Origin: Psychroflexus aurantiacus
Lineage (GTDB): Bacteria > Bacteroidota > Bacteroidia > Flavobacteriales > Flavobacteriaceae
DNA length: 64,000 bases
NCBI RefSeq assembly: GCF_010820555.1
Contig: NZ_JAAIKD010000004.1
Coordinates: forward strand, 1 to 64,000
Reading direction: 5' to 3'
The notes under the pieces are model-generated. The model was not told the origin of the DNA. It worked only from the letters and a program-made list of their open reading frames with translations, and searched no databases. A program made the position numbers and the translations under genes. How positions within the stretch are numbered: position 1 is the first letter of the stretch; every line of letters begins with the position of its first letter. Positions 16,305-25,559 of this stretch are shown piece after piece.

Positions 16305-18213
16305 AATTTAAAATCAGTCGTTTTACAACGAAATTATCATCCTGGATAATCTTTATAAAATAGCTTCCTTTTGAAAGTTGATTGAGATTTTCGATGTATT
16401 TTTTTTGATGCGTCCTTGTTGTTAGAAGTTTTCTGCCAGTAATGTCATAAACTTCTATGGTTTTAAGTCCGGCTTTATTAAAATCAAAATGAACTTTTGA
16501 TTTTTTAGATGGATTTGGATATAACTGGACATCCAGTTTATCTTTAAATGAATAATTGGATAAGAGTTGCTCTCCGGTAACTAAAAAATTATCTACAGTC
16601 CACCGGGTAGCATTTTCGCCCTGCGTAGTATCATATTTAAAAGCAATATAAACCTGACCGCTCACTGCTGATATATCGACTGTATTGGCCTCAAATGTGA
16701 ACAATGAACTGTTACCTGTAGGATGAAGCGGTATGGAGATGTTTGGAATTTGGTTCCATTCAAAATCGGAAGGATTTCCGTTGCCATCATAAGTTGAGGA
16801 GTAGAGGAGTTCTAACCTGGTGTTTCCAAAACTGGCAGACGTCCAGAAGTTTAGCCTTTCTACCTCATAATTATCAAAGTTTATTTTGTCAGTTGTAATC
16901 AGCCAATCCAAACTAGGGACCTGATTTCCATCCCGGTAGGCATTGATCTGATAAGCCTGAGAGTCGTTTTCTCCAAAACTGGTACATTCCCAGGTAATGT
17001 CACTAATTTCTCTAACCTTTGTAAAATCAGTCTGATTGGTGTTACAATTTTCAAAATCTTCAAAGATTAACAGATTGGACTCAGCCAGGGTAGTCACCTC
17101 TAAAGTTTCACCAGGCTCCGAAATATTTCCGCTTCTATCCACAGCATAGACCCTGAAGTTATATAGAATTTCAGAAGAAAGTCCGGTTACGGTGTAGCTT
17201 GTGTTGGTGGAGAGTACCTGTTGAATAGTCACGTTGTCCTGCTCTATGATGTACTCATCTACGCCAATATTGTCCTGGGCAGGTTCCCAGATAAGCTTCA
17301 CACTAGAATCAGTGATAACATCAGCCTGCAAATTCAGCGGAGCTGTTGGTGCTTGATTATCTGAGGAATTCTCCCAGATTTGGGAGGCAAATTCAGGATG
17401 GTCTATCAAGGGGTTTCGGTTGCCCTGAAATTGAAAACCATTGTTGTTTCTGTCTATTTCTCTCTGGCTAACCGGATCGTTACTATGCCAGGAAAGCAGC
17501 AAATCGATATACCATCCAAGGAAAAAATCTTTTGGATTGCCAGCCAGGACTCCATTGCTTTTCCAGCTGCTATCGAATTCGTCTTCATAGCGAATGGCAA
17601 AATACAGCACAGACCTTGCAATATCCCCCTTAAATTCATCTATGGGTTCAAATACAGTTCCGGTGTAACCGGAAAATGTATTGGGTCCGCGTTTGGATCC
17701 ATTGTCTGAGGTATAATCCGGATCGCTTACTTCGCCAAAAGGGTAACTTCCCCGGACGCCATTCACATAACCATCGGAAGGGACCACATGAAAATAATCA
17801 TTTTTCATGGGAGAAGCACTGTTAAAGGTAGATTGCGGAACTAAATGCTCGCGGTTATAACAATCTCCTTCATTCAAGTAAGTCCCGCACTGGTTCTGAA
17901 AATGGTCATAAGTGTAGGAGTCGATGCTGTTTACACGCTCAGAATACATGTCCAGGACCGTCCCGTCATTTTCAAAATAATGATCTGTATCTCCGCTGTT
18001 TTGTGAATCGTATGCCGTGTATAAAGCCCCGTAACCCTGATCCTGATGATAGGGCTGGCCCGTGTGGTCATTTACATCGTCAATAATGGTTTTCAAAGCG
18101 GTCTTCAGCTCGTAGCCCAAAAGCCCTTCTGCACTGTTGTAGTAATTTTCGGGCGCTTGTGCAAAGCTGAAATTCAAAGCAAAAAAGAGGAGAAGCAGCA
18201 GGTAATATTTCAT
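16303..18213 (-). CDS. secreted endonuclease I family protein with FN3 and T9SS type A sorting domain
   Basis: A 636-aa secreted protein. It has a signal peptide (residues 1-19), an endonuclease I (EndA/NucM-type) domain at about 25-270 with the catalytic NREHLVPQSTF histidine region and conserved cysteines, a fibronectin type III domain at about 285-375, a carbohydrate-binding-like segment at about 380-550, and a C-terminal Por/T9SS sorting domain (YPNP near 568, VYDITGRKLL, ending VKRLILN). The enzyme degrades extracellular DNA and RNA, probably for nutrient scavenging. T9SS cargo status is inferred from the sorting domain. Confidence 0.93.
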   Translation of the reverse strand: MKYYLLLLLFFALNFSFAQAPENYYNSAEGLLGYELKTALKTIIDDVNDHTGQPYHQDQGYGALYTAYDSQNSGDTDHYFENDGTVLDMYSERVNSIDSYTYDHFQNQCGTYLNEGDCYNREHLVPQSTFNSASPMKNDYFHVVPSDGYVNGVRGSYPFGEVSDPDYTSDNGSKRGPNTFSGYTGTVFEPIDEFKGDIARSVLYFAIRYEDEFDSSWKSNGVLAGNPKDFFLGWYIDLLLSWHSNDPVSQREIDRNNNGFQFQGNRNPLIDHPEFASQIWENSSDNQAPTAPLNLQADVITDSSVKLIWEPAQDNIGVDEYIIEQDNVTIQQVLSTNTSYTVTGLSSEILYNFRVYAVDRSGNISEPGETLEVTTLAESNLLIFEDFENCNTNQTDFTKVREISDITWECTSFGENDSQAYQINAYRDGNQVPSLDWLITTDKINFDNYEVERLNFWTSASFGNTRLELLYSSTYDGNGNPSDFEWNQIPNISIPLHPTGNSSLFTFEANTVDISAVSGQVYIAFKYDTTQGENATRWTVDNFLVTGEQLLSNYSFKDKLDVQLYPNPSKKSKVHFDFNKAGLKTIEVYDITGRKLLTTRTHQKKYIENLNQLSKGSYFIKIIQDDNFVVKRLILN

Positions 18214-18246
18214 TTAAAATAGATTATGGAAACGGGATGATTTAAT

Positions 18247-19458
18247 TTAAACAGATTTTTGAAGAACAGCATAGTAGAAACCATCGAAACCGGACTTATG
18301 GGCTAGAATTTTTTCATCGTTTTTCTTCTCAAAAGCATTTCCAGATTCAGAATTTAAAAATTCCTGGACCTGCATCTGGTTTTCAGAAGGTAAAATGGAG
18401 CAGGTGGCATAGACCAGTAAACCTCCGGGTTTCACCATTTTGCTGTAGTCCTGAAGTAAATCCTGCTGCTTTTGTCTTATTTCCACTAAAAATTCAGGAG
18501 TTAATTTCCATTTTGCATCTGGATTTCGACGCAAGACCCCTAGTCCTGTGCAGGGTGCATCAATAAGTACTCGGTCTGCAGAATCATGTAGTTTTTTGAT
18601 GACTTTGGTAGAGTCAATGACGCGTGTCTCCAGGTTGTGAGCTCCGGCTCTTTTGGCTCTGCGCTTTAATTCTTTCAATTTATTGGCATAGATATCCATA
18701 GCGATAATCTGTCCTTTGTTTTCCATCAGGGCAGCCATATGAAGCGATTTGCCTCCAGCACCAGCACAGGCGTCAACAACACGCATGCCAGGCTCGAGTT
18801 CAAGTGCGTGCGCTACTTTTTGAGAAGACCCGTCTTGAACTTCAAAAAAACCTTTTTTGAAGGCTTCCGTTTTAAATACATCAGCTCGGTCGTAAAGCTC
18901 TAAAGCTTCTGGATAGCCTTTCACCGTTTTGGTGGGGATAAATTCCTCATCCAAAATGAGCTGAAGTTTTTTAGGTGTGGTTTTTAAAGTATTTGTTCTG
19001 AGGATGACTTTAGCCTGCTCATTAAGAGCTTTGATTTCCGGTTCCCAAAGCTTGCCCAGTTCTTTTCGACCAAGTTCATCGAGCCAGTCTGGTATGGATT
19101 CCGCATATTTGGTGATTTTAGACAGTTCATCGAACCTGCCTTTAATACGTCGGGTTGGGGTGTCCTCAAATTGCTTCCAGTCTGGAATTTCAATTCCTTT
19201 TAAGGTGGCCCAAACGGTAAAGAGTCTAAATAGATTTGGTCTGGAATACGGAGGGTTAACGTCGGCAATTTCAGAATATAATCTTTTCCATCTTACGATG
19301 TCGTAAGTGGTTTCTGCTATAAAGCCTCGGTCTCTGGACCCCCAGCGTTTATCGCGTTTTAAAGTATTGGATATTTCCTTGTCGGCGTACTTGCCTTCGT
19401 TGAAGATAAGGTGTAAAGTGTCTATGACAGCGAAAACTAAATTTCTATGTAAGCGCAT
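18247..19458 (-). CDS. RsmB/NOL1/NOP2/Sun-family RNA m5C methyltransferase
   Basis: A 403-aa SAM-dependent methyltransferase that methylates C5 of cytosine in rRNA. The C-terminal catalytic domain has motif I VVDACAGAGGKSLHMA (about residues 227-242), the first cysteine in DAPCTGLGVLRRNPD and the catalytic cysteine in YATCSILPSEN. The N-terminal 130 residues are helical and partly NusB-like, without clear full homology. E. coli RsmB (m5C967) is the best-known relative, but substrate assignment between RsmB and other RNAs is not certain, so no symbol is given. It is followed closely by the sensor gene upstream. Confidence 0.9.
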   Translation of the reverse strand: MRLHRNLVFAVIDTLHLIFNEGKYADKEISNTLKRDKRWGSRDRGFIAETTYDIVRWKRLYSEIADVNPPYSRPNLFRLFTVWATLKGIEIPDWKQFEDTPTRRIKGRFDELSKITKYAESIPDWLDELGRKELGKLWEPEIKALNEQAKVILRTNTLKTTPKKLQLILDEEFIPTKTVKGYPEALELYDRADVFKTEAFKKGFFEVQDGSSQKVAHALELEPGMRVVDACAGAGGKSLHMAALMENKGQIIAMDIYANKLKELKRRAKRAGAHNLETRVIDSTKVIKKLHDSADRVLIDAPCTGLGVLRRNPDAKWKLTPEFLVEIRQKQQDLLQDYSKMVKPGGLLVYATCSILPSENQMQVQEFLNSESGNAFEKKNDEKILAHKSGFDGFYYAVLQKSV

Positions 19459-19488
19459 GATTTTGATTTAATCTGCAAAAATAGATAT

Positions 19489-19935
19489 TTAGTCCTTAGA
19501 AGACTTATCAGAACGGTATTGTTTCAAAAGTTTTTTATGAAAATCGTACTCCGCTTTTTTTAGCATCATAATTTGCTTGGCAGAAATCACTTCTTTTAAA
19601 TCATTTACAAAGTCTACTCTGTAATCCACTCTTGCTTGTTTATAAGCCATATAATCTTCCAGAAGCTTTTCCGCTTCTGTCTGATTCAAATTTTTAATGG
19701 TATTCAATCTGGATTTGATCTGAGCCCATTCTTCAGATCGGAGCTTATCATACCTGTTGTTATGCTCATTGTAAACAGGCCAGAACCTCTTGGCTTCACT
19801 AGCGGTAAGATCGAGTTCTTTCGTGAAAAAGGCAATTTTTAATTGTTCAATTTTATCGCCTTCCGTATCCTGAGCTTTTCCATAAAAGCTGAAAATAAAG
19901 GTAAATAAAATCAGAAATATTGTTTTTTTACTCAT
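19489..19935 (-). CDS. periplasmic sensor of ECF-type sigma factor (Spy/CpxP-like)
   Basis: A 148-aa exported protein with a signal peptide (SKKTIFLILFTFIFSFYGKAQ). A highly helical, charged mature part carries LDLTASEAKRFWPVYNEH, the hallmark of flavobacterial proteins annotated as sensors of ECF-type sigma factors, distantly like CpxP and Spy. The start is set at the ATG at 19935, which overlaps the upstream stop as ATGAGTAA; the in-frame start at 19956 is less likely. It is the third gene of the sigma factor/anti-sigma/sensor module and is therefore inferred to sense periplasmic stress. Confidence 0.75.
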   Translation of the reverse strand: MSKKTIFLILFTFIFSFYGKAQDTEGDKIEQLKIAFFTKELDLTASEAKRFWPVYNEHNNRYDKLRSEEWAQIKSRLNTIKNLNQTEAEKLLEDYMAYKQARVDYRVDFVNDLKEVISAKQIMMLKKAEYDFHKKLLKQYRSDKSSKD

Positions 19936-20425
19936 TGTCAAAATCTTCATCCTCAAGATTATCGTTGAGGTATTCTATAATATCGTTATCTTCTAAAGTT
20001 GTAATGTTTTGGTCCACTAATTTATTAACAGAGGTGTTTTCATAATCAATAAACTCTTCAGGATTATCTAAATAGGTATCCAGGTACCTTTCAATCATAT
20101 CATTATTCAAATCTGAAAACTGGATGTCCTGATTGGGACTTATTTCGTCTATATACAAGGCACCAATAATGGCAAAGGCTACAATAGCTGCTGCGGCTAC
20201 CCATTTACCCCATTCCCGTAAGTGGATGACTCTGGTTTGATGTTCTTCTGAAGGCGTTTCAAGTTTAAAATTAGCAAAGTAGTCCTCAGGCGTTTTAAAA
20301 CCAGATTTTTTAACGCAGGCATCCGACTTTAACTTAGATAATACACTAGTCTCCAGGGTCTCGAAATAATTTTCAGGGACCTTGAATCCAGATTTTTTAG
20401 CGTGTATGTTTTTAGTTTTTATCAT
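19928..20425 (-). CDS. putative membrane anti-sigma factor with duplicated KKSGFK-PE-YF motif
   Basis: A 165-aa protein with a cytoplasmic N-terminus, one transmembrane helix (about residues 74-92, rich in Ala and Ile) and an acidic periplasmic C-terminus. The N-terminal part contains two copies of a short motif, KKSGFKVPENYF (10-21) and KKSGFKTPEDYF (39-50). The layout and position directly downstream of an ECF sigma gene suggest an anti-sigma factor, but no ZAS zinc motif (HxxxCxxC) is present. The stop overlaps the start of the sensor gene by 8 nt. Function is inferred. Confidence 0.65.
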   Translation of the reverse strand: MIKTKNIHAKKSGFKVPENYFETLETSVLSKLKSDACVKKSGFKTPEDYFANFKLETPSEEHQTRVIHLREWGKWVAAAAIVAFAIIGALYIDEISPNQDIQFSDLNNDMIERYLDTYLDNPEEFIDYENTSVNKLVDQNITTLEDNDIIEYLNDNLEDEDFDNE

Positions 20426-20456
20426 TATAATTAAGACTCAATTTCAGGTGAAAGGT

Positions 20457-20996
20457 TTAATTCTCTTTCAAAAAATTTTCTACTTTCTTTCTGGCATGGT
20501 GAAAGTTAGACTTTAATGCCCCTACACTTGAATTTAATATTTCTGACATTTCCTCGTAAGGTATTTCTTCAAAGTAACGCATATTAAAGACGATCTTTTG
20601 CTGCTGAGGCAAGGCTTCAATAGCTTTTTGCAGTTGAAGTTGAATCTCATCGCCTTCAAAATAAACATCACTTTCCAAGGAATCCAAAAGATAATCATTT
20701 AATTCCTGATCTGAAAGCTTCATTTTTTTGGCTTTCTTATTCAAAAATGTGATGGACTCGTTGGTAGCTATCCGATACATCCAACTAAAAAGTTTGCTGT
20801 CTCCTTTAAAGTTTTTGATGTTTTTAAACACTTTTATAAAGGTATTTTGAAGCACATCATCGGCATCTTCATGCAGTTTCACGATGGTTCTTATATGCCA
20901 GTAAAGACGTACTTTATGCTCAGATATAAGAGCCTGAAAGGCCTCATTGGTTTTGATGCCTTTTTGTAAATTCTCAATGATGTCTTCTTCTTTCAA
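20457..20996 (-). CDS. ECF RNA polymerase sigma factor
   Basis: A 179-aa group IV sigma factor. Region 2 is seen in EDADDVLQNTFIKVFKNI and KLFSWMYRIATNES. Region 4 is seen in LPQQQKIVFNMRYFEEIPYEEM and VGALKSNFHHARKKV, a helix-turn-helix recognising the -35 box. It is followed after 31 nt by the putative anti-sigma gene and preceded by an MsbA-like exporter gene 9 nt upstream, so it may share transcription with the envelope operon 21006-26072. The regulon is unknown. Confidence 0.93.
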   Translation of the reverse strand: MKEEDIIENLQKGIKTNEAFQALISEHKVRLYWHIRTIVKLHEDADDVLQNTFIKVFKNIKNFKGDSKLFSWMYRIATNESITFLNKKAKKMKLSDQELNDYLLDSLESDVYFEGDEIQLQLQKAIEALPQQQKIVFNMRYFEEIPYEEMSEILNSSVGALKSNFHHARKKVENFLKEN

Positions 20997-21005
20997 AGTT
21001 TTTAG

Positions 21006-22835
21006 TTATTCAAAGGATTGCATGTCGACTAGTTTTTTATAGACCCCGTCGATAGTCATCAGTTCATCGTGTTTACCCTGTTCTACAATTTCGCCCTGGT
21101 GTAGAACAAGAATAGTATCTGCATTCTTAATGGTAGACAGTCGGTGCGCGATGACCATAGAGGTCCGGTTTTGCATCATGTTTTCCAAAGCTTTTTGGAC
21201 TAGCTGTTCGCTTTCCGTATCCAATGCCGAAGTAGCCTCATCCAGGATCATAAGGGGAGGGTTTTTTAAAACTGCGCGTGCTATCGAAATTCTTTGCTTT
21301 TGACCACCACTCAGTTTACCGCCGCTATCGCCAATATTGGTCTCCATCCGTTTTGGGAATGCCATTACAAATTCATATGCATTGGCAATTTTAAGCGCGC
21401 TGATCAGTTCATCTTCGCTAGCATCGGGCTTGCCTATTTTCAAATTTTCTTTGATGCTGTCATTAAATAATATGGAATCCTGAGTCACCAGACCCATAAG
21501 GCTTCTAAGAGACTCCTGAGTCATGTTTTTGATGTTGACCCCATCGATTTTAATCTCGCCTTCCTCGATGTCATAAAAGCGAGTGACTAAGTTGGCGATA
21601 GTAGATTTTCCGCTTCCGGACTGTCCAACCAAAGCTATGGTTTTCCCTTTTTTTACAGTTGCACTAAAATTTTTGAGCACGTATTCTTTTTCGTATCTGA
21701 AAGAGACCTGATCAAAGGTTAGTTCTGAAGTAAACGCGTCTTTAGTGACTGCGTCTTCCTTATCCTGAATCGTGTTGTCAGTTTCAAGAATTTCTAAAAC
21801 CCGTTCTGCGGCTGCATTTCCTTTTTTTACATTATACGATGCTTTGGAAATTCCCTTGGCAGGTGTCAGGATGTTATAAGCCAATCCCATATAGGCAATA
21901 AAGGTACTTCCATCCAAAGTTCCGTCAATCAGGACCATTCGGCCTCCATACCATAACAATACAGCAATGACACTGATTCCTAAAAATTCACTGGCAGGCG
22001 AGGCCAGATTTTGACGGTTCAGTAATTTATTGGAAAAGTCATAAAATTTCTGAGTGGAAGCTTTGAATTTATTGTAGAAAATAGATTCAGCATTAAAGCC
22101 TTTTATGATTTTCAAACCCCCCAGGGTTTCCTCCAAAATGGATAAAAACTGACCTTGCTCTTCCTGAACTCTATCTGATTTTTTCTTTAGAGATTTTCCT
22201 ATCATCGAAATGATAAACCCGGAAATCGGAATGAATATGAACACAAAAACAGTCAGTTCCCAGCTGATGAGCAGCATGGCTCCAATGGTGAATAGAATAG
22301 TAAGCGGTTCTCTGACGATCAGTTCTAAAATGGATAAAAATGAATGCTGAATCTCCAATACATCACTGGTTATCCTGGCAATTGTGTCCCCTTTTCGCTT
22401 TTCAGAATAATGAGAAAGCGGTAATTCTATGGTTTTTTTATACAAGGCATTTCTTAAATCCTTCAAGACTCCATTTCTTAAAAACGTAATGAAGTACATC
22501 GCGATGTAGTTGGAGATGTTTTTGAGAAAAAATAAGATAATGACCAAACTTATGACCAAAACCAGGGCAAGAGAAGCATCGTCCTGTGCAAATTCATTGA
22601 CCTGAAAGGACAAGTAGTCCTTGAAATAGTCTTTGGCTTTACTAATACCGCTATAAACAGGAGGCTCTGTTATTTTTCCTGCATCACTACCTTTAAAAAG
22701 TACATCCAGCATAGGAATAAGCGCTATAAAGGATAAAGCACTGAACAGGGCATAGAAAGCATTGGCAATGATATTGAGTATGGCGTACTTCTTATAGGGC
22801 TTCGCAAAGCGTAGTATTTTTTTAAAATATGTCAT
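21006..22835 (-). CDS. ABC transporter, fused permease/ATPase (MsbA-like)
   Basis: A 609-aa half-transporter exporter with six transmembrane helices (about residues 15-330) and a C-terminal ATPase. The nucleotide domain has Walker A GQSGSGKST (near 395), the ABC signature LSGGQKQR, and Walker B LMILDEATSALD followed by a normal H-loop (IAHRLST). Closest in layout to MsbA-type lipid A-core flippases and multidrug exporters. Its position in an operon with a phosphohexomutase and a GT2 favours envelope lipid or glycolipid export; substrate remains inferred. Confidence 0.88.
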   Translation of the reverse strand: MTYFKKILRFAKPYKKYAILNIIANAFYALFSALSFIALIPMLDVLFKGSDAGKITEPPVYSGISKAKDYFKDYLSFQVNEFAQDDASLALVLVISLVIILFFLKNISNYIAMYFITFLRNGVLKDLRNALYKKTIELPLSHYSEKRKGDTIARITSDVLEIQHSFLSILELIVREPLTILFTIGAMLLISWELTVFVFIFIPISGFIISMIGKSLKKKSDRVQEEQGQFLSILEETLGGLKIIKGFNAESIFYNKFKASTQKFYDFSNKLLNRQNLASPASEFLGISVIAVLLWYGGRMVLIDGTLDGSTFIAYMGLAYNILTPAKGISKASYNVKKGNAAAERVLEILETDNTIQDKEDAVTKDAFTSELTFDQVSFRYEKEYVLKNFSATVKKGKTIALVGQSGSGKSTIANLVTRFYDIEEGEIKIDGVNIKNMTQESLRSLMGLVTQDSILFNDSIKENLKIGKPDASEDELISALKIANAYEFVMAFPKRMETNIGDSGGKLSGGQKQRISIARAVLKNPPLMILDEATSALDTESEQLVQKALENMMQNRTSMVIAHRLSTIKNADTILVLHQGEIVEQGKHDELMTIDGVYKKLVDMQSFE

Positions 22836-22844
22836 AAACTTTAT

Positions 22845-24566
22845 CTAGTCCGTAAGTCCCAAATCAGCTTTTATAGCCTCAATTTTTGAGTCTAATTCCT
22901 TATCAACCGTTTCAAATTCTGAAAGTTCTTCTAAAGATGAGTTCACACTGATGTAAAATTTAATTTTAGGCTCGGTTCCGCTGGGTCTTGCCGCGACTTT
23001 AGTTCCGTTTTCAGTATAGTAAATGAGAACGTTAGACTTCGGTATATCTATCTCGTGAGGTTCATGAGATTGCATATTTTTTGCAATCGACGTTTCATAA
23101 TCTTCAATAAGAACCACCTGTTCACCAGCGATCTCTTTATGTGGGTGCTCTCTTAAATCTATCATTTTCTGTTTGATTTCTTCAGCACCTTCGAGTCCGC
23201 GTTTTACCAGGGAGACTAAGTTTTCCTTGAAAAAACCATGGTCTTTATAAATTTTGATGAGCTGCTCATACACAGAGGTCCCCTGAGCCTTTAACTCTGC
23301 TGCCATTTCACATACCAGTAAAATTGCCGTATTGGCATCCTTGTCTCTAACAAAATCGCCTACCATATAGCCAAAACTCTCTTCACCACCGCCAATATAA
23401 TCCAATTCCGGATGATCCTTAATCAGTTTGGCTATCCACTTAAAACCTGTCAGGCTTTCCATGTATTTCACCCCATAAGCTTCGGTAATTACTTTCATAA
23501 GAGGAGTGGAAACAATGGTTGAGGCTACAAAATGAGACTCTTTAAGATTTCCGCTTTGCTTCATCTTGTCCAGCAGATACCAGGTCATCAGAACCATGGT
23601 CTGGTTGCCGTTAAGCAGCGTCAGTTCGCCCTGCTTATTTCTCACGGCAATACCCAGTCTGTCTCCATCAGGGTCTGTGCCGATGGCAAGATCGCTGTTT
23701 TGCTTATTGCCAAGTTCGATAGCCATTTCCAGAGCTTCCGGCTCTTCCGGATTGGGAGATTTTACAGTTGGGAACTCCGGATCCGGCTCAGACTGTGCCT
23801 CTACCAGCTGAAGGTTTTGGTAACCCGCTTTTTTCAAAAGTGCCGGAACGGTGGTGATCGATGTTCCGTGTAAAGCGGTGAATGTGATATTTAGATTTTT
23901 TTTGACTTCAGCAGATAGATTAAAATCGACATTCTTCACTGCTTCGTCTAAGTAGGCATTTTCAACAGACGCATCCAGTGTCATTATCAATTCTGAATTT
24001 CCATCGAAATTGATATCTGTAAAATCTAACCTATTAATTTCTGAAATGATTTCCTTATCCTGAGGCGGTACCAGTTGCCCTCCATCTTTCCAATAGACTT
24101 TGTAGCCGTTATATTCTGGCGGATTGTGACTTGCCGTCAGCATAATTCCGCAGTGGCAGTCCAGATGTCGAACCGAGTAGGATAGAAGTGGAGTTGGTCT
24201 TAATTCTGGAAAGATGTACACATGAATTCCATTGGCAGAAAACACATCGGCTACATGGTGAGCGAAAGCTTTGCTGTTGTGCCTGCAGTCATAAGCAATG
24301 ACTACTTTTAGGCTTTCATCAGGAAACTGAGCTTTCATGTAGTTTGAAATTCCCTGGGTGTTTTTTCCTAAGGTGTATTTGTTGATTCGATTGGTACCCA
24401 CACCCATGATTCCACGCATGCCGCCGGTTCCAAAGCTCAGGTTCTGGAAAAAGCTTTCCTCCAGAAGTTTTTGGTCGTTATCCATAAGATTCTGCACCTC
24501 TTTTATGGTATCCTTATCAAAAGTATCTGTGAGCCAGGATTTAGCCTTATCTACTATGTTACTCAT
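22845..24566 (-). CDS. phospho-sugar mutase (phosphoglucomutase/phosphomannomutase)
   Basis: A 573-aa alpha-D-phosphohexomutase interconverting hexose 1- and 6-phosphates for glycogen, sugar-nucleotide and surface-glycan synthesis. The phosphoserine loop is TASHNPPEYNGYKVYW (about residues 144-159), the metal-binding loop is GTDPDGDRLG, the sugar-binding loop is GGEESFGY, and the phosphate-binding loop is RPSGTEPKIKFY. Length fits the PGM2-like clade of Firmicutes and Bacteroidota. Nine and eleven nt separate it from its neighbours, so it is part of the exporter/GT2 operon. Glucose versus mannose preference is not decidable here. Confidence 0.94.
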   Translation of the reverse strand: MSNIVDKAKSWLTDTFDKDTIKEVQNLMDNDQKLLEESFFQNLSFGTGGMRGIMGVGTNRINKYTLGKNTQGISNYMKAQFPDESLKVVIAYDCRHNSKAFAHHVADVFSANGIHVYIFPELRPTPLLSYSVRHLDCHCGIMLTASHNPPEYNGYKVYWKDGGQLVPPQDKEIISEINRLDFTDINFDGNSELIMTLDASVENAYLDEAVKNVDFNLSAEVKKNLNITFTALHGTSITTVPALLKKAGYQNLQLVEAQSEPDPEFPTVKSPNPEEPEALEMAIELGNKQNSDLAIGTDPDGDRLGIAVRNKQGELTLLNGNQTMVLMTWYLLDKMKQSGNLKESHFVASTIVSTPLMKVITEAYGVKYMESLTGFKWIAKLIKDHPELDYIGGGEESFGYMVGDFVRDKDANTAILLVCEMAAELKAQGTSVYEQLIKIYKDHGFFKENLVSLVKRGLEGAEEIKQKMIDLREHPHKEIAGEQVVLIEDYETSIAKNMQSHEPHEIDIPKSNVLIYYTENGTKVAARPSGTEPKIKFYISVNSSLEELSEFETVDKELDSKIEAIKADLGLTD

Positions 24567-24577
24567 AATCTTTTAAA

Positions 24578-25555
24578 TTATATTTTTTCAGAAATTGAAT
24601 ACTGTTTTCGTTTATGTTTTGTTCTCAGAAATAATTCCCCCAGAAAACCCGCTAAAAACATTTGAACACCTATAATCATAGATGACAAAGCTATATAAAA
24701 CCAGGGATTATTGACCACCAATATGTTAGGTAACCCATTCCAGAGCTTATAAAGTTTGGAAGCGCCAATCCATACCGCCGAAAGGAATCCCACTAAAAAC
24801 ATCAAAACACCAATGGCTCCAAATAAATGCATGGGGCGTTTTCCAAATTTTGAAAAGAACCATAGGGTGACCAGGTCCAGAAATCCATTGATGAAGCGTT
24901 CTGCTCCAAATTTGGTTTTACCGTACTTTCTAGCTTGATGCTTTACAACTTTTTCTCCTATTTTAGTATAGCCGGCTTGTTTAGCTAATACAGGGATGTA
25001 ACGGTGCATTTCTCCATTGACATCTATATTTTTTACAACCTCCAGTTTGTAAGCCTTAAGGCCACAATTAAAGTCATGAAGTTTTAGGCCAGAAGTCATT
25101 CGTGCAGCCTTATTGAAAAGTTTAGAGGGTAAATTTTTAAAGAGCACAGAATCGTATCTCTTTTTTTTCCAGCCTGAAATGAGATCGTAGTCTTCCGTTT
25201 TGATAAGGCGAAATAATTCTGGAATTTCTTCAGGATTGTCCTGAAGATCTGCATCCATAGTAATGACCACCTCTCCCTTTGCTTCTATGAAACCGGCGTG
25301 GAGGGCTTGAGATTTTCCGTAGTTTTTTCTAAAATTGATACCGCGTACGCTATCAAACCCGCCTGCATACCCTGGGTGGGAAGGTTCAGAAGAAAGGCTT
25401 TTTATAATTTCCCAGGAGTCGTCCGTACTTCCGTCGTTGATGAAAATGATTTCGTAAGTGAATTTGTTGTTCTGCATAACGTCTCTAATCCAACTATGAA
25501 GCTCTTTCAGGGATTCAGATTCATTAAGCAGAGGGATTACAATGGATATATCCAT
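24578..25555 (-). CDS. membrane-anchored GT2 glycosyltransferase (DPM/GtrB/ArnC-like)
   Basis: A 325-aa polyprenyl-phosphate glycosyltransferase type enzyme. The GT-A domain shows IVIPLLNESESL, IFINDGSTDDSW, and TMDADLQDNPEEIPEL (about residues 95-112). Two C-terminal transmembrane helices (about 240-262 and 282-310) match GtrB/ArnC/DPMS architecture, which moves a sugar from a nucleotide to undecaprenyl phosphate. The likely product is a lipid-linked sugar; the sugar is unknown. It lies between the DUF4199 and phosphohexomutase genes with gaps of 4 and 11 nt. Confidence 0.9.
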   Translation of the reverse strand: MDISIVIPLLNESESLKELHSWIRDVMQNNKFTYEIIFINDGSTDDSWEIIKSLSSEPSHPGYAGGFDSVRGINFRKNYGKSQALHAGFIEAKGEVVITMDADLQDNPEEIPELFRLIKTEDYDLISGWKKKRYDSVLFKNLPSKLFNKAARMTSGLKLHDFNCGLKAYKLEVVKNIDVNGEMHRYIPVLAKQAGYTKIGEKVVKHQARKYGKTKFGAERFINGFLDLVTLWFFSKFGKRPMHLFGAIGVLMFLVGFLSAVWIGASKLYKLWNGLPNILVVNNPWFYIALSSMIIGVQMFLAGFLGELFLRTKHKRKQYSISEKI

Positions 25556-25559
25556 AGGA

